DNA of 64,000 nucleotides. Source: Pseudomonas mendocina. Its GTDB lineage: Bacteria; Pseudomonadota; Gammaproteobacteria; Pseudomonadales; Pseudomonadaceae. Under the pieces are notes generated by a model, which saw only the letters and a program-made list of their open reading frames with translations, had not been told where the DNA came from and ran no database searches. Shown here piece after piece: positions 41,380 through 54,272 of the stretch. Position 1 is the stretch's first letter. Every line of letters begins with the position of its first letter. Both the position numbers and the translations under genes were made by a program. Where the stretch lies: the NCBI RefSeq assembly GCF_003008615.1, contig NZ_CP027657.1:1-64000 (forward strand), given 5' to 3'.

Positions 41380-43827
41380 ATGCTCGTCATCTGGTTGCTG
41401 GTTCTGCTGCTCGGGGTCGCCTACCTGGCCCATAGCCGCACCGCTGCCCGCCCCGCCCTCGGCATCACCGCAGCCTACCTGCTGGCCATGGCCCTGTTCA
41501 GCCCAGTGCCTGTCTGGCTGCAACTGTTGCTGTGGATCGTCACCGGCGCCGTCGCCGCATTCATCCTGCTGACCGACCTGCGCCAGCGGCTGTTCACCAG
41601 CCCGCTGTTCGCCTGGTTCCAGCGCGTCTTGCCGCCGATGTCGGCGACCGAACGCGACGCCATCGAAGCCGGCACCGTGTGGTGGGACGGCGAACTGTTC
41701 AGCGGCAAGCCCGACTGGGACAAACTGCTGGCCTACCCCAAGGCCAAGTTGACCGAAGAGGAACAGGCGTTCATCGACGGCCCCACCGAAGAGCTCTGCG
41801 CCATGATCAGCGACTGGCAGGTCGGCCAGGAGATGGATCTGCCGGAAAAAGCCTGGGAGCACATCAAGCAGCATGGCTTCTTCGCCCTGATCATTCCCAA
41901 GGAATACGGCGGCAAGGGCTTTTCTGCCTACGCCCACTCGCAGGTGGCGATGAAACTGGCGACCCGCAGTGGTGACCTGGCCTCCACCGTGATGGTGCCC
42001 AACTCCCTCGGCCCAGCGGAACTGCTGCTGCATTACGGCACCGATGAGCAGCGTCAGCACTACCTGCCGCGCCTGGCGCGCGGTGACGACATCCCCTGCT
42101 TCGCCCTCACCGGCCCGTTGGCCGGCTCCGATGCCGGCGCGATGCCGGACACCGGGATCATCTGCAAGGGCCAGTACAACGGCGAGGAAGTGATCGGCCT
42201 GCGCCTGAACTGGGAGAAGCGCTACATCACCCTCGGCCCGGTGGCCACCCTGCTCGGCCTGGCCTTCAAGGCCTACGACCCGGATCACCTGCTGGGCGAC
42301 AAGGAAGACCTCGGCATCAGCCTGGCGCTGATCCCCACCGATACCCCCGGCGTGGAAATCGGCCGTCGCCACCTGCCGCTGGGCGCTGCCTTCATGAACG
42401 GGCCGAACTCGGGCAAGGACGTGTTCATTCCGCTGGAGTACCTGATCGGCGGCCAGGAGTACCTCGGCAAGGGCTGGATGATGCTGATGAACTGCCTGTC
42501 GGTCGGTCGCTCCATCTCCCTGCCGGCGGTCGGCACCGGCGCCGCCAAGTTCACCAGCCTCGCCACCGGCCAGTACGCCCAGTTGCGTGAGCAGTTCAAC
42601 GTGCCGCTGGCGGCCTTCGAGGGTATTCAGGAGGCCCTGGCGCGCATCGGCGGCAACGCCTGGCTGATGGACAGTGCGCGCATCCTCACCGCCAACGCCG
42701 TCGACCTGGGCGAGAAACCATCGGTGCTGTCCGCGATCCTCAAGTACCACCTCACCGAACGCGGCCGCGAGTGCATCGGTCACGCCATGGACGTGCACGG
42801 CGGCAAGGGCATCATCATGGGCCCGAACAACTACCTGGCCCGCTCCTGGCAGGGCGCGCCGATCTTCATCACCGTCGAGGGCGCCAACATCCTCTCGCGC
42901 AACCTGATGATCTTCGGCCAGGGTGCCATCCGCTGCCATCCCTACGTACTCAAGGAAATGGCCCTGGCCGACCGCGAGGACAAGGATCAGGCGCTAGCCG
43001 AGTTCGACTCGCTGCTGATGAGCCATATCGGCTTCGCCGTCAGCAACGCCGCCAGCAGCTTCCTGCTTGGCCTGACGTTGAATCGCCTGGGCCAGGTACC
43101 CGGTGACGACCTCAGCCAGCCCTACTACCGTGCCCTCAACCGCCTAGCGGCGGCCTTCGCCCTGTGCGCCGACAGCAGCATGATGCTGCTCGGCGGCGAC
43201 CTGAAACGCCGCGAGCGCCTGTCCGCCCGCCTCGGCGACGTGCTCAGCCACCTCTACCTGGGTTCGGCCGCGCTCAAGCGCTACCACGACCTGGACTACC
43301 CGGAAGCCATTCGCCCGCTGCTGCGCTGGGCCATGGAGGAAAACCTCTACCACGCCGAGCAAGCGCTGGATAACCTGCTGAGCAACTTCCCCAACCGTCT
43401 GTTCGGCTGCCTGCTGAAAGTGCTGGTGTTCCCGCTGGGCCGCCGCCACCAAGGCCCGAGCGACGAACTGGACGCCGAAGTGGCCGCGATCATCGGTCGC
43501 CAGGCCGGCGACCCGGCCCTGGAGTCGGTGCTGGAAGGCTGCTATCGCCCGCAGGCCGATCAGGACTCGGTTGGCGCCCTGCAGTATGCGCTGAACCTGG
43601 TGCAGGCCAGCCAGGACGCGCGCAAGCGCCTGCACCAGGCACTCAAGGACGGCAGCCTGCAACCGGCGCCAGGCCAGAACGTGATCGAAGCGGCGATCGC
43701 TGCTGGCATCCTCGACGGCGAACAGGGTCAACGCCTGCAAGCGGCCGAAGCAGCGCGGCGCCGGGTGATCGACGTCGACGACTTCGCCAAGGAAGAGCTC
43801 AAGCTGGAGAGCGGCAAGGTGCGCTAG
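41380..43827 (+). CDS. fadE: Acyl-CoA dehydrogenase, FadE type
   Basis: 815 residues, as in E. coli FadE. Two N-terminal membrane spans (LVIWLLVLLLGVAYLAH and a second near 30-60) anchor it. The acyl-CoA dehydrogenase core includes ALTGPLAGSDAGAMPDTG (FAD/substrate contacts) and DVHGGKGIIMGPNNY, then a long helical C-terminal domain. First step of fatty acid beta-oxidation. The start at 41380 has GGAGG at good spacing; the ATG at 41374 is almost on top of it. Confidence 0.93.
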   Translation: MLVIWLLVLLLGVAYLAHSRTAARPALGITAAYLLAMALFSPVPVWLQLLLWIVTGAVAAFILLTDLRQRLFTSPLFAWFQRVLPPMSATERDAIEAGTVWWDGELFSGKPDWDKLLAYPKAKLTEEEQAFIDGPTEELCAMISDWQVGQEMDLPEKAWEHIKQHGFFALIIPKEYGGKGFSAYAHSQVAMKLATRSGDLASTVMVPNSLGPAELLLHYGTDEQRQHYLPRLARGDDIPCFALTGPLAGSDAGAMPDTGIICKGQYNGEEVIGLRLNWEKRYITLGPVATLLGLAFKAYDPDHLLGDKEDLGISLALIPTDTPGVEIGRRHLPLGAAFMNGPNSGKDVFIPLEYLIGGQEYLGKGWMMLMNCLSVGRSISLPAVGTGAAKFTSLATGQYAQLREQFNVPLAAFEGIQEALARIGGNAWLMDSARILTANAVDLGEKPSVLSAILKYHLTERGRECIGHAMDVHGGKGIIMGPNNYLARSWQGAPIFITVEGANILSRNLMIFGQGAIRCHPYVLKEMALADREDKDQALAEFDSLLMSHIGFAVSNAASSFLLGLTLNRLGQVPGDDLSQPYYRALNRLAAAFALCADSSMMLLGGDLKRRERLSARLGDVLSHLYLGSAALKRYHDLDYPEAIRPLLRWAMEENLYHAEQALDNLLSNFPNRLFGCLLKVLVFPLGRRHQGPSDELDAEVAAIIGRQAGDPALESVLEGCYRPQADQDSVGALQYALNLVQASQDARKRLHQALKDGSLQPAPGQNVIEAAIAAGILDGEQGQRLQAAEAARRRVIDVDDFAKEELKLESGKVR

Positions 43828-43903
43828 CACTGCCTAGAGAGGGGACAGCGGGCGCCAGGAACTCTATACTCCTGCGCCCGTTTTACCCTTCAGGAATCGC
43901 ACC

Positions 43904-44311
43904 ATGGCTAGCCATCTCGAACACCACCTCGCCCTGCTCAACCACCTGCGCGGCATCCTCGTCGCCCTGGGCGAAGCCGAACAGGTGCTCGACGACAGCC
44001 ACGCCCTGTTCCTCGAGCGCTACGACGAACTGCTCGCCGAACTGCCACGTGATCCGGTTTCCAGCCAGTACCTGGGCCAGGATCTGATCAGCCAGGTGTT
44101 CCACCGCTACCCGCAGATCGCCCACCTGGTACCGCGTGACCTGCTGTGGTTCTTTGGCGGCGACTGTCTGCACTTCATGCCGGACGAGGAAATCGCCCTG
44201 TACCAGGCCCTCGACGAGCGCCGCTTCGAAGCCGAAGAAAACGACGAACCCTTCGACTGGAACCAGGAAAAGCAATTGCTGGCACTGCCCACCGACGGCT
44301 CCAAGCACTGA
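43904..44311 (+). CDS. PA2817-family conserved protein
   Basis: 135 residues: HHLALLNHLRGILVALGEAEQVLDDSHALFLERYDELLAELPRDP in sequence, then VPRDLLWFFGGDCLHFMPDEEI. A small acidic, helical cytosolic protein conserved next to fadE in Pseudomonas. Function unknown. Followed by a strong terminator. Confidence 0.85.
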   Translation: MASHLEHHLALLNHLRGILVALGEAEQVLDDSHALFLERYDELLAELPRDPVSSQYLGQDLISQVFHRYPQIAHLVPRDLLWFFGGDCLHFMPDEEIALYQALDERRFEAEENDEPFDWNQEKQLLALPTDGSKH

Positions 44312-44324
44312 TCGGCCAATAAGC

Positions 44325-44361
44325 AAAAGGCCCGCACAGTACACCGGCGGGCCTTTTGTTT
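44325..44361 (+). terminator. Terminator after the PA2817-family gene
   Basis: AAAAGGCCCGC and GCGGGCCTTTT arms with an 11-base loop, then TGTTTTG. Confidence 0.88.
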
Positions 44362-44382
44362 TGTGCCTGTACAAACGACAGA

Positions 44383-44410
44383 AACGAAAACGCCGCTCGA
44401 TTGAGCGGCG
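44383..44410 (-). terminator. Terminator of the tRNA operon
   Basis: Leftward: CGCCGCTC-AATC-GAGCGGCG followed by TTTTCGTTT. It lies 13 bases after the last tRNA. Confidence 0.88.
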
Positions 44411-44422
44411 TATTCGTTTATT

Positions 44423-44498
<76 letters not shown>

Positions 44499-44512
44499 AG
44501 TACAACTTGAAA

Positions 44513-44588
44513 TGGCGTCCCCTAGGGGACTCGAACCCCTGTTACCGCCGTGAAAGGGCGGTGTCCTAGGCCACTAGACGAAGGGGAC
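44513..44588 (-). tRNA. tRNA-Glu (TTC), copy 2 of the operon
   Basis: 76 nt with CCA. Acceptor GTCCCCT/AGGGGAC, anticodon loop CCTTTCACG, T-loop TTCGAGT. Same sequence as 44725-44800. Confidence 0.97.
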
Positions 44589-44633
44589 CTGGAACTTAAT
44601 TTGAAATCCTGCCTGAGCAACATTTCTAAAATC

Positions 44634-44709
<76 letters not shown>

Positions 44710-44724
44710 ATTACAGCTTGAAAG

Positions 44725-44800
44725 TGGCGTCCCCTAGGGGACTCGAACCCCTGTTACCGCCGTGAAAGGGCGGTGTCCTAGGCCACTAGACGAAGGGGAC
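44725..44800 (-). tRNA. tRNA-Glu (TTC), copy 1 of the operon
   Basis: 76 nt, identical to 44513-44588; first gene after the promoter. Confidence 0.97.
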
Positions 44801-44872
44801 ACACCCCGGAACATCAAGCAACTTTCCGGCTTCCTTCGCTCTGCTTGTAGCATTGCGCTGGAAGTGGCGCGC

Positions 44873-44901
44873 ATTCTATGGAGGCTTTGAGAAGTCGTCA
44901 A
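44873..44901 (-). promoter_or_regulatory. tRNA operon promoter
   Basis: Leftward -35 TTGACG, a 17-base spacer, -10 TAGAAT, then a GC-rich discriminator GCGCGCC, as in stringently controlled stable-RNA promoters. An A/T-rich tract (44911-44935) lies upstream and could be an UP element. Confidence 0.88.
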
Positions 44902-45021
44902 CCTCTCTCTAAAAAATTTTTAAAATCAAAGACTTCAGCTCATAAATTGACATGGCACTAGGAGCCTCGCGGCCAAGCCACTACACTCGGACGAAAATCA
45001 GTGCTCGAGAGGTCTCAAGCT

Positions 45022-45789
45022 GTGTCCCCACTCGTGATAACCCTGCTGATCGTCGGCGGTATCGCCCTGTTGATGGTGATTGCCTACATCAACCACGCCG
45101 TCGAAAACAGCAAACTGGACAAAGCCCGCCAGCGTGCCGATCTGCTCGACCGCATCCGCCGCTGCCAGGACGTTTCCGAGCGCATGCCCGGCCAGTTGAT
45201 GACACCCCAGTTGAAGCTGCTATTGAGTCAGCTGCAATTGCAGCTCGGCGAACGGCTGCTGCCATTGGACAAACATAACGCCACGCTCAAGAGCGATATC
45301 GAAGCCCTTCGGGGTCAAGTCGCCCAGGGTGAATCCATCCCGGTGAAGAACCCTCCGACAGCTATCTCTAACGAAGCCAAGGCCAAGGAAGTACGTTTCC
45401 TGCTGGAAAACCTCCATGCCCTGATCACCGGCTCGGTACAAGGCAACCTGCTGCCGGCCAGCGAGGGCAAGCACTGGATCAAACAGATCCGCCAGATGCT
45501 GGTACTGGTACATATCGAATTCTTCGGCACGCTGGGCCAGACGGCCCTGCAACAGAATCACCCTGGCCAGGCACGTCTGGCCTTCGAGCGGGGCGTGCAA
45601 TACCTGCGCAAACAACCCGATGTAGCGCAGTACCAGGCGCAGCTCAAGCGCTTCGAAGACCAATTGGCACGCGCCAACGCCATGGTGCTCAACAGCACCG
45701 CGCCCTCAGCCGCGGAAAGCAGTGAGCTGACCGAGGGCCTGAAGAGCCTGGAAGACGAAGACTGGAAGAAGAAGAACATTTACGACTGA
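45022..45789 (+). CDS. Single-span membrane protein with coiled coil
   Basis: 255 residues from a GTG at 45022 (AGAGGT upstream; a GTG at 45001 is the alternative). One N-terminal span (LVITLLIVGGIALLMVIAYI), then a cytosolic helical, charged region (NSKLDKARQRADLLDRIRR), a central helical domain (FLLENLHALITGSVQGNLL) and an acidic tail (SLEDEDWKKKNIYD). Conserved in Pseudomonas; no known function. Confidence 0.75.
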   Translation: MSPLVITLLIVGGIALLMVIAYINHAVENSKLDKARQRADLLDRIRRCQDVSERMPGQLMTPQLKLLLSQLQLQLGERLLPLDKHNATLKSDIEALRGQVAQGESIPVKNPPTAISNEAKAKEVRFLLENLHALITGSVQGNLLPASEGKHWIKQIRQMLVLVHIEFFGTLGQTALQQNHPGQARLAFERGVQYLRKQPDVAQYQAQLKRFEDQLARANAMVLNSTAPSAAESSELTEGLKSLEDEDWKKKNIYD

Positions 45790-45830
45790 GCCACAGGCGC
45801 CCAACGCTAACCAGCCTTACAGGAGTTGCA

Positions 45831-46493
45831 ATGAGCCTGACCGTCTATGGAGCACCACTCTCCCCTTTCGTTCGCAAACTCTGCTTGTGCCTGATCGAGA
45901 AGGGCCTGGACTACGAACTCGAAGTGGTCATGCCCTTCGGCCAACCCGACTGGTACCGCGAACTCAACCCACTGGGCCGTATTCCCGCCTTTCGCGACGG
46001 TGACCTAACGCTCGCCGACTCCAGCGTCATCTGTCAGTACCTGGAAGAGCACTACCCTGAACGCCCCTCGCTGTACGGCGAAAGCGCCGAACAACGGGCC
46101 AAGGTACGCTGGCTGGAGAAGTACGCCGACTACGAGCTGGCGCCGCTATGCACCTTTACCGTGTTCCGTAACCGTGTGCTGAAAGCCACCATGGGCCTGC
46201 CCTGCGACGAGGACAAAGTGCAACAGACGCTCAAGGACAAGCTGCCCAACCACTTCGATTACTTCGAGGCGACACTGGGCGATGAGCCCTATTTTCTCGG
46301 CCAGCAACTGTCCATGGCCGACGTGGCATTGGCCAGCCAATTGATCAATATGGAGCATGGCGGCGAAACCCTGGACGCCACTCGCTGGCCGAAGCTGTTT
46401 GCGCACTATCAGCGCATCAAGGCGAGCGCCTCCGTACAGCAGGTGCTGCCGCGCGAGCTGCGCACGCTGGAGAAGATCGGCGCCAAACGCTAA
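45831..46493 (+). CDS. Glutathione S-transferase family protein
   Basis: 220 residues with AGGAG upstream. Thioredoxin-like N-domain (YGAPLSPFVRKLCLCLIEKGL; LNPLGRIPAF; LADSSVICQYLEEHYP) and helical C-domain (YFLGQQLSMADVALASQLI). Probably conjugates glutathione to electrophiles; substrate unknown. Convergent with ligA. Confidence 0.9.
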   Translation: MSLTVYGAPLSPFVRKLCLCLIEKGLDYELEVVMPFGQPDWYRELNPLGRIPAFRDGDLTLADSSVICQYLEEHYPERPSLYGESAEQRAKVRWLEKYADYELAPLCTFTVFRNRVLKATMGLPCDEDKVQQTLKDKLPNHFDYFEATLGDEPYFLGQQLSMADVALASQLINMEHGGETLDATRWPKLFAHYQRIKASASVQQVLPRELRTLEKIGAKR

Positions 46494-46534
46494 CGCGCCC
46501 CTAGCCGGTCGCGCTGCGTCCCGGGCGCTATCGT

Positions 46535-48988
<2,454 letters not shown>

Positions 48989-49810
48989 TCAGCGTTTCTG
49001 GGTCAATTGCCGGCGCTCGAATTCGACGATGCGCTGGCGATAGTGTTCGATGGTCTGCGCAGTCATCACGCTGCGCTGGTCGTCCTTCAGCTCACCGCCC
49101 AGTTCATGGGCCAGCTTGCGTGCAGCAGCGACCATCACGTCGAAGGCCTGCTTCGGATGACGCGGGCCAGGCAGGCTGAGGAAGAAGCTCACCGCACGGG
49201 TGCTGAAGCCTTCGATATCGTCGAGATCGAAGGTGCCGGGCTTGAGTGCGTTGGCCATGGAGAACAGCACCTCGCCGTTACCCGCCATGCTCTCGTGACG
49301 ATGGAAGATGTCCATCTCACCGAAGCGCAGACCGCTTTCGAGGATGTTCTGTAGCAGCGCCGGCCCCTTGAAACCAATCTCGTCACGCGCCACCACGTTG
49401 ATTACCAGCACCTCTTCGACGGGTGCGGCATCGGCAGCAGGCTTGGCAGATTTCTTCGGTTCCTGCGGCTCATCATCGACCGGGTTGAGCAAGGTCGGTA
49501 CCGGCTCGTCGACGGCCAGATTGAGGTCACCCTGCTGCGGCTCGTTGCGCGCGCGGCGCGGCAGATCCTTGGCGCTCATCGATGGCAGGTCGTCTTCATC
49601 CAGTTGCGGTTCGTGGTCGCGATTGACGACACGCGGTGGGCTGAGCAGATCCGGATCGCTGTCGTCATCCGGCATGTTGGCGAAACTGCGATCCAGCTTG
49701 AACTTGAGCCTACCCTTGCCGCCGCGCATACGACGCCAGCCGTCGAAAAGAATGCCAGCGATAACGATGATGCCAATAACGATCAGCCATTCGCGCAGAC
49801 CGAATTCCAT
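48989..49810 (-). CDS. zipA: Cell division protein ZipA
   Basis: 273 residues. N-terminal membrane span ([21 protein letters not shown]), basic then acidic/Pro-rich linker, and the C-terminal FtsZ-binding fold ([39 protein letters not shown]). It anchors FtsZ at the division ring. The ATG has no strong ribosome site. Confidence 0.95.
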   Translation of the reverse strand: MEFGLREWLIVIGIIVIAGILFDGWRRMRGGKGRLKFKLDRSFANMPDDDSDPDLLSPPRVVNRDHEPQLDEDDLPSMSAKDLPRRARNEPQQGDLNLAVDEPVPTLLNPVDDEPQEPKKSAKPAADAAPVEEVLVINVVARDEIGFKGPALLQNILESGLRFGEMDIFHRHESMAGNGEVLFSMANALKPGTFDLDDIEGFSTRAVSFFLSLPGPRHPKQAFDVMVAAARKLAHELGGELKDDQRSVMTAQTIEHYRQRIVEFERRQLTQKR

Positions 49811-49840
49811 GAAATACCCGACCCTTTAAAAATTCTGGTG

Positions 49841-49865
49841 AAAAAAAGATCCAATCAATCGGATC
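49841..49865 (-). terminator. Weak terminator-like hairpin between smc and zipA
   Basis: Leftward: GATCC-GATTGATT-GGATC followed by seven T residues. The stem is only 5 bp. It sits in a 214-base AT-rich gap, so zipA may have its own promoter there, though none is clear to me. Confidence 0.5.
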
Positions 49866-50024
49866 ACAACTCAACTATAAAACGCGGTGCCAACTCCATG
49901 TTCTATCTGACGTTTTCCGCGTGTAACAAAAGTGGGCAATAAGCTAGCACGACGAAAGACAACTTTACACAGGGAGCCACATTAGGTTTTGCCTATATTC
50001 AGTTAACCTCGCGGCGTTCTGCCA

Positions 50025-53000
50025 TCACGCATCCACCATGGCCAGCGCCTCCTCGACATCCACCGCCACCAGGCGCGAGCAACCCGGCTCATGCATGGTA
50101 ACCCCCATCAATTGATCGGCCATTTCCATGGCGATCTTGTTGTGGGTGATGTAGATGAACTGCACTGTCGCCGACATCTCCTTGACCAGTCGCGCATAGC
50201 GCCCGACGTTGGCATCATCCAGCGGCGCATCCACTTCGTCCAACATGCAGAACGGCGCCGGATTGAGCTGGAAGATGGAAAACACCAGCGCCAAAGCGGT
50301 CAACGCCTTCTCTCCACCGGAGAGCAAATGAATGGTGCTGTTCTTCTTGCCCGGAGGCCGCGCCATGATGGTTACACCGGTATCGAGTAAATCTTCGCCG
50401 GTGAGTTCCAAATAAGCGTTGCCGCCACCGAAAACTTTTGGAAAGAGTGCCTGCAAACCGCCATTGATCTGATCGAAGGTATCCTTGAAACGATTGCGCG
50501 TTTCCTTGTCGATCTTGCGGATGACGTTCTCCAGGGTTTCCAACGCTTCGACCAGGTCGGCGTCCTGCGCGTCCAGGTAGCGCTTGCGCTCGGACTGCTG
50601 CTGGTACTCGTCGATGGCCGCCAGGTTGATCGGCCCGAGACGGGCGATGCGTGCGGCCATGCGTTCCAGCTCTTCTTCCCAGGCGCTCTCGCTGGCTTCG
50701 GCCGGTAGCGTGGCGATCACACCGTGCAGGTCGTAGTTGTCCTCGGCGAGCTGATCGGCCAGCGCCTTGCGCCGCACGTTGAGCGACTGCCAGTCCATGC
50801 GCTGCTGCTCCAACTGGCCGCGCAGCAGTTGCGCCTGCTGCTCGGCCTGGGTGCGGCGCTTCTCGGCATCGCGCAGTTCGCGATCGGCGTCCTCCAGCGC
50901 CAAACGCGCCTGACGCAGTTCGTCGTCCACCGCCATGCGCCGCTCGAGCAGTTCTTCGAGCTTGATGCGCAGCTCTTCCAGTGGCGCCTCGCCCTCTTCC
51001 AGGTTCAGCGACAGTTGCTCGCGCCGCTCGTGCAGACGCTCGGCTTGCATTTCCAATCGTTCCAGCGCCTGGCGGGTAGAGTCGTGCTGCGCCTTGAGCG
51101 AGCCGACGCGCACCGCTAACTGGTGAGCGTGATCCTTGTGCTGGCGAGCCTCCTGGCGCACGCGGTCGAGACGCTCGCGCAGGCTGTCGCGGCTGGCCAA
51201 CAGGCTTTCGCGCTGCTCGTTATCCAGCGCCATGGCGTCCAGCGCGTCCTGCAATTGCAGACGCGATTCGCCCAGCTGCTCCTGCTCGATCTCGCGCTGC
51301 TCGGCCGCTTCCTGCAGCTCATCCTGCAGACGGCGACGGCGCAGACCCAGTTGCTCGGCCTTGGCCTGACTGGCGGAAAGGCGCGCCTTCAACTCGCCAA
51401 GCTGGCGACCAAGTTCCTGCCCCTGACGACGCTGTTGCTCACGTAATTCTTCCTGGCGGCGCTGTTCGTCGCGCAGCCCCAGCAGGCGTTCATCCAGCTG
51501 CGCCAGTCCCGCCTCACGCTCCTCGCGCTCAAGCTGCAGACGCTCAAGTTCCTGGCCACGCGCCAGCACACCGCTGTCCGCCTCGGCAGCGCGGCGCACA
51601 CGCAGAAAGTGCCGGCCAACCCAATAACCGTCGCGGCTGATCAAGCTCTCACCTTCAGCCAACTGTGCGCGGGCAGCCAAGGCCTGCTCCAGCGACTCGA
51701 CCGGCCGCACGCCGGCCAACCACGGCGCCAGATCATGGCTCGACTCGACCTTGTCCAGCAGGCTGCCGGCACGACGCGTACCGCCTTTGCCGGGATTGGC
51801 CAGGCGCAGCTCGCCCTGTTCCAGCGCGGAGAAATCCAGCCCGGCGAAATCATCCAGCAGCACGGCCTGCAGATCGGCGCCAAGCACGGTCTCCACCGCC
51901 AGCTCCCAGCCGGCCTCGACCCGCAGGCCTTCGGCCAGACGCGGGCGTTGCTGCAAGCCCTGCTCGCGCAGCCACTCGCCTGCGCCCTGCCCCGGATCGA
52001 GCGCAGCTTGTTGCAACGCCTCCAGCGACGCCAGGCGACCGTTCAACCGCTGCAGTTCGCCTTGCGACTGCTGCTGAGCCTGGCCAGCCTGCTGCAATTC
52101 CTCGCGCAGTTGCTGCAGGCGTTCGGCCTGCTGCTCTTCGGTCAGTTGCAGCGCTTCCTGCTCCAGCTCACCCGCTGCAAGCTGTTCGTTCAATTCGAGA
52201 ATGGCGGCGTCTTCCGGGTCGGCCACCAGTTGCTGCAATTCTTCGTTCAGGCGCCGCTGGCGTTCGGCCACACGTTCCAGGCTCTGCTCCAGCTGGGCGA
52301 TGCGCGACTGCTGTACTTCGGCCTGACGGCGCGGCTCGGCGCTGCGCTGGTTGAAGCTGTCCCATTGCTCCTGCCAGCCATGCATGGCGGCCTCGGCCTC
52401 TTCCAGCGCGGCGGCGGATTCCTCGGCAGCGGCGGCGGTCATCTCCTGCTCGGGCAGGATCATCTCCAGTTCTTCGCCGAGGGTGGCCAGCAAGGTGCGG
52501 TCGTGGCCGAGGTGCGACTCGGTCTCCAGGCGCGCCTTTTCCGCCTCACGCAGGTCGTCCTGCAACTGGCGAAGGCGCTGCTGGCCGTGCTGGATGCTCT
52601 GCTCGACGCGAGCGATATCGCCACCCACCGAGTAGAAACGGCCCTGAACCAGATTGAAGCGTTCCGACAGCTCGTGATGTCCGTCGCGCAAGCGTTCGAT
52701 ACTGGCATCGGCGCTGCGCTGCTCGGCCACCAGCGCCTCGAAGGCCACTTCCTGATCGCCGATCACCTGCTCGCGGCTGCCGACCTGCTGGTTCAGCGTC
52801 TGCCAACGCAGAGCCAGCAGTTGCGCCTTGAGTTGGCGCTCCTCGGCCTTGTATTCCTGGTACTTCTCCGCCGCCTGAGCCTGACGGTGCAGGCGTTCGA
52901 GCTGGCGTTCCAACTCTTCACGCAGGTCGGTCAGGCGCGCCAGGTTTTCCTGGGTGCGGCGGATACGGTTCTCGGTTTCGCGGCGGCGCTCCTTGTACTT

Positions 53001-53513
53001 GGAGATACCGGCCGCTTCCTCGATGAAGTTGCGCAACTCCTCGGGTTTGGCCTCGATCAGCTTGCTGATCATGCCCTGCTCGATGATCGAGTAGCTGCGC
53101 GGGCCCAGACCGGTGCCGAGGAAGATGTCGGTAATGTCGCGGCGGCGGCACTTGGTGCCGTTGAGGAAATAAGTGTTCTGCCCGTCGCGAGTCACCCGAC
53201 GGCGGATGGAAATCTCGGCGAACGCCGCGTATTCGCCCACCAGCGAGTTGTCGCTGTTGTCGAAGATCAGCTCGATGGAGGCCTGGGTCACCGGCTTTCG
53301 CGTGTTCGAGCCGTTGAAGATGACGTCGGTCATCGACTCGCCACGCAGGTTCTTCGCCGAGCTCTCGCCCATCACCCAGCGTACGGCGTCGATGATATTG
53401 GACTTGCCGCAACCGTTGGGGCCGACCACGGCCGCCATATTGCTGGGAAAGGTCACCGTCGTCGGATCGACGAAGGACTTGAAGCCCGCCAGCTTGATGC
53501 TCTTCAGGCGCAT
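50025..53513 (-). CDS. smc: Chromosome segregation ATPase SMC
   Basis: 1162 residues. N-terminal Walker A (VVGPNGCGKSNIIDAVRW), two long coiled coils (about 170-480 and 650-1000) around a hinge (about 510-640), and the C-terminal signature and Walker B (LLSGGEKALTALALVFSIF; FCMLDEVDAPLDDANVGRY). It compacts and separates chromosomes with ScpA/B or MukB-like partners. Starts 6 bases after gntR. Confidence 0.96.
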   Translation of the reverse strand: MRLKSIKLAGFKSFVDPTTVTFPSNMAAVVGPNGCGKSNIIDAVRWVMGESSAKNLRGESMTDVIFNGSNTRKPVTQASIELIFDNSDNSLVGEYAAFAEISIRRRVTRDGQNTYFLNGTKCRRRDITDIFLGTGLGPRSYSIIEQGMISKLIEAKPEELRNFIEEAAGISKYKERRRETENRIRRTQENLARLTDLREELERQLERLHRQAQAAEKYQEYKAEERQLKAQLLALRWQTLNQQVGSREQVIGDQEVAFEALVAEQRSADASIERLRDGHHELSERFNLVQGRFYSVGGDIARVEQSIQHGQQRLRQLQDDLREAEKARLETESHLGHDRTLLATLGEELEMILPEQEMTAAAAEESAAALEEAEAAMHGWQEQWDSFNQRSAEPRRQAEVQQSRIAQLEQSLERVAERQRRLNEELQQLVADPEDAAILELNEQLAAGELEQEALQLTEEQQAERLQQLREELQQAGQAQQQSQGELQRLNGRLASLEALQQAALDPGQGAGEWLREQGLQQRPRLAEGLRVEAGWELAVETVLGADLQAVLLDDFAGLDFSALEQGELRLANPGKGGTRRAGSLLDKVESSHDLAPWLAGVRPVESLEQALAARAQLAEGESLISRDGYWVGRHFLRVRRAAEADSGVLARGQELERLQLEREEREAGLAQLDERLLGLRDEQRRQEELREQQRRQGQELGRQLGELKARLSASQAKAEQLGLRRRRLQDELQEAAEQREIEQEQLGESRLQLQDALDAMALDNEQRESLLASRDSLRERLDRVRQEARQHKDHAHQLAVRVGSLKAQHDSTRQALERLEMQAERLHERREQLSLNLEEGEAPLEELRIKLEELLERRMAVDDELRQARLALEDADRELRDAEKRRTQAEQQAQLLRGQLEQQRMDWQSLNVRRKALADQLAEDNYDLHGVIATLPAEASESAWEEELERMAARIARLGPINLAAIDEYQQQSERKRYLDAQDADLVEALETLENVIRKIDKETRNRFKDTFDQINGGLQALFPKVFGGGNAYLELTGEDLLDTGVTIMARPPGKKNSTIHLLSGGEKALTALALVFSIFQLNPAPFCMLDEVDAPLDDANVGRYARLVKEMSATVQFIYITHNKIAMEMADQLMGVTMHEPGCSRLVAVDVEEALAMVDA

Positions 53514-53519
53514 CGGAGC

Positions 53520-54179
53520 TTAGCGCTCGGTCAGGGTCGCCAGCACTAGCTGGCAGTTGTGCTGACCGTAAGCCTGCAGCACTTCGCGTGCGCGTTCGTG
53601 GTCGCGGGCGATGATCGCCTGCAGCAGGCTGGCGAAGGTACCCATGAACTGGCCCATCTCGCCTTTGCGTCGTTCCAGGGCCAGGTGATAGGTGCGACTG
53701 ATGGCCGGCAGCAGGTTTTCCAGGGTTTCCTGCAGATAAGGATTGTCGGCGAAGGGAAAGGCGGCGCGCATCACGTCGAAGCTGCCCTCGACGAAGGCAG
53801 CGATATCACCACGCTCCAGGCTGCCCAGCAGGCGCTGCTGGATATCGATGAACGGCGCCAGGTCGGTTTCCACCTTCCAGCGCTCGATCACCGCGCGCGC
53901 CAGCATGATGTACAGCTCGATGCTCAACGCGTAGAGGCTGGTGACGTGATGCGGGGTCAGTTCGGTGACCTGGGCGCCGCGGCGCGGCAGGATCACGATC
54001 AGGTGGCGACGTTCGAGAATCAACAGCGCTTCGCGCACTGAACCGCGGCTGACGTTGAGTGCCTGGGTGACCTTCTGCTCCTGGATGCGCTCACGTTCCT
54101 TGAGCTCACCACGAATGATGCGTTCGGCCAGGTAATGGGCAATTTGCTCGGCGAGGCTGTCCGGGGCCTTGAACGTCAT
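53520..54179 (-). CDS. GntR-family (FCD/FadR-type) regulator
   Basis: 219 residues. N-terminal winged helix (EQIAHYLAERIIRGELKERERIQEQKVTQALNVSRGSVREALLILERR in sequence) and an all-helical FCD ligand domain with likely metal-binding His/Asp. It is divergent from alkB with palindromes between them, so it probably represses alkB and itself in answer to a fatty acid or alkane-derived ligand. AAGGA precedes the ATG. Confidence 0.88.
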   Translation of the reverse strand: MTFKAPDSLAEQIAHYLAERIIRGELKERERIQEQKVTQALNVSRGSVREALLILERRHLIVILPRRGAQVTELTPHHVTSLYALSIELYIMLARAVIERWKVETDLAPFIDIQQRLLGSLERGDIAAFVEGSFDVMRAAFPFADNPYLQETLENLLPAISRTYHLALERRKGEMGQFMGTFASLLQAIIARDHERAREVLQAYGQHNCQLVLATLTER

Positions 54180-54272
54180 GACATTCCTTATTTGCGTCGA
54201 TCTAGCGGGCAGGCGGTCGAGTCTGGGAGCCCCGCCACGGCTGGGCGCAGGCCAAAAAATCAGTTGGCGAGT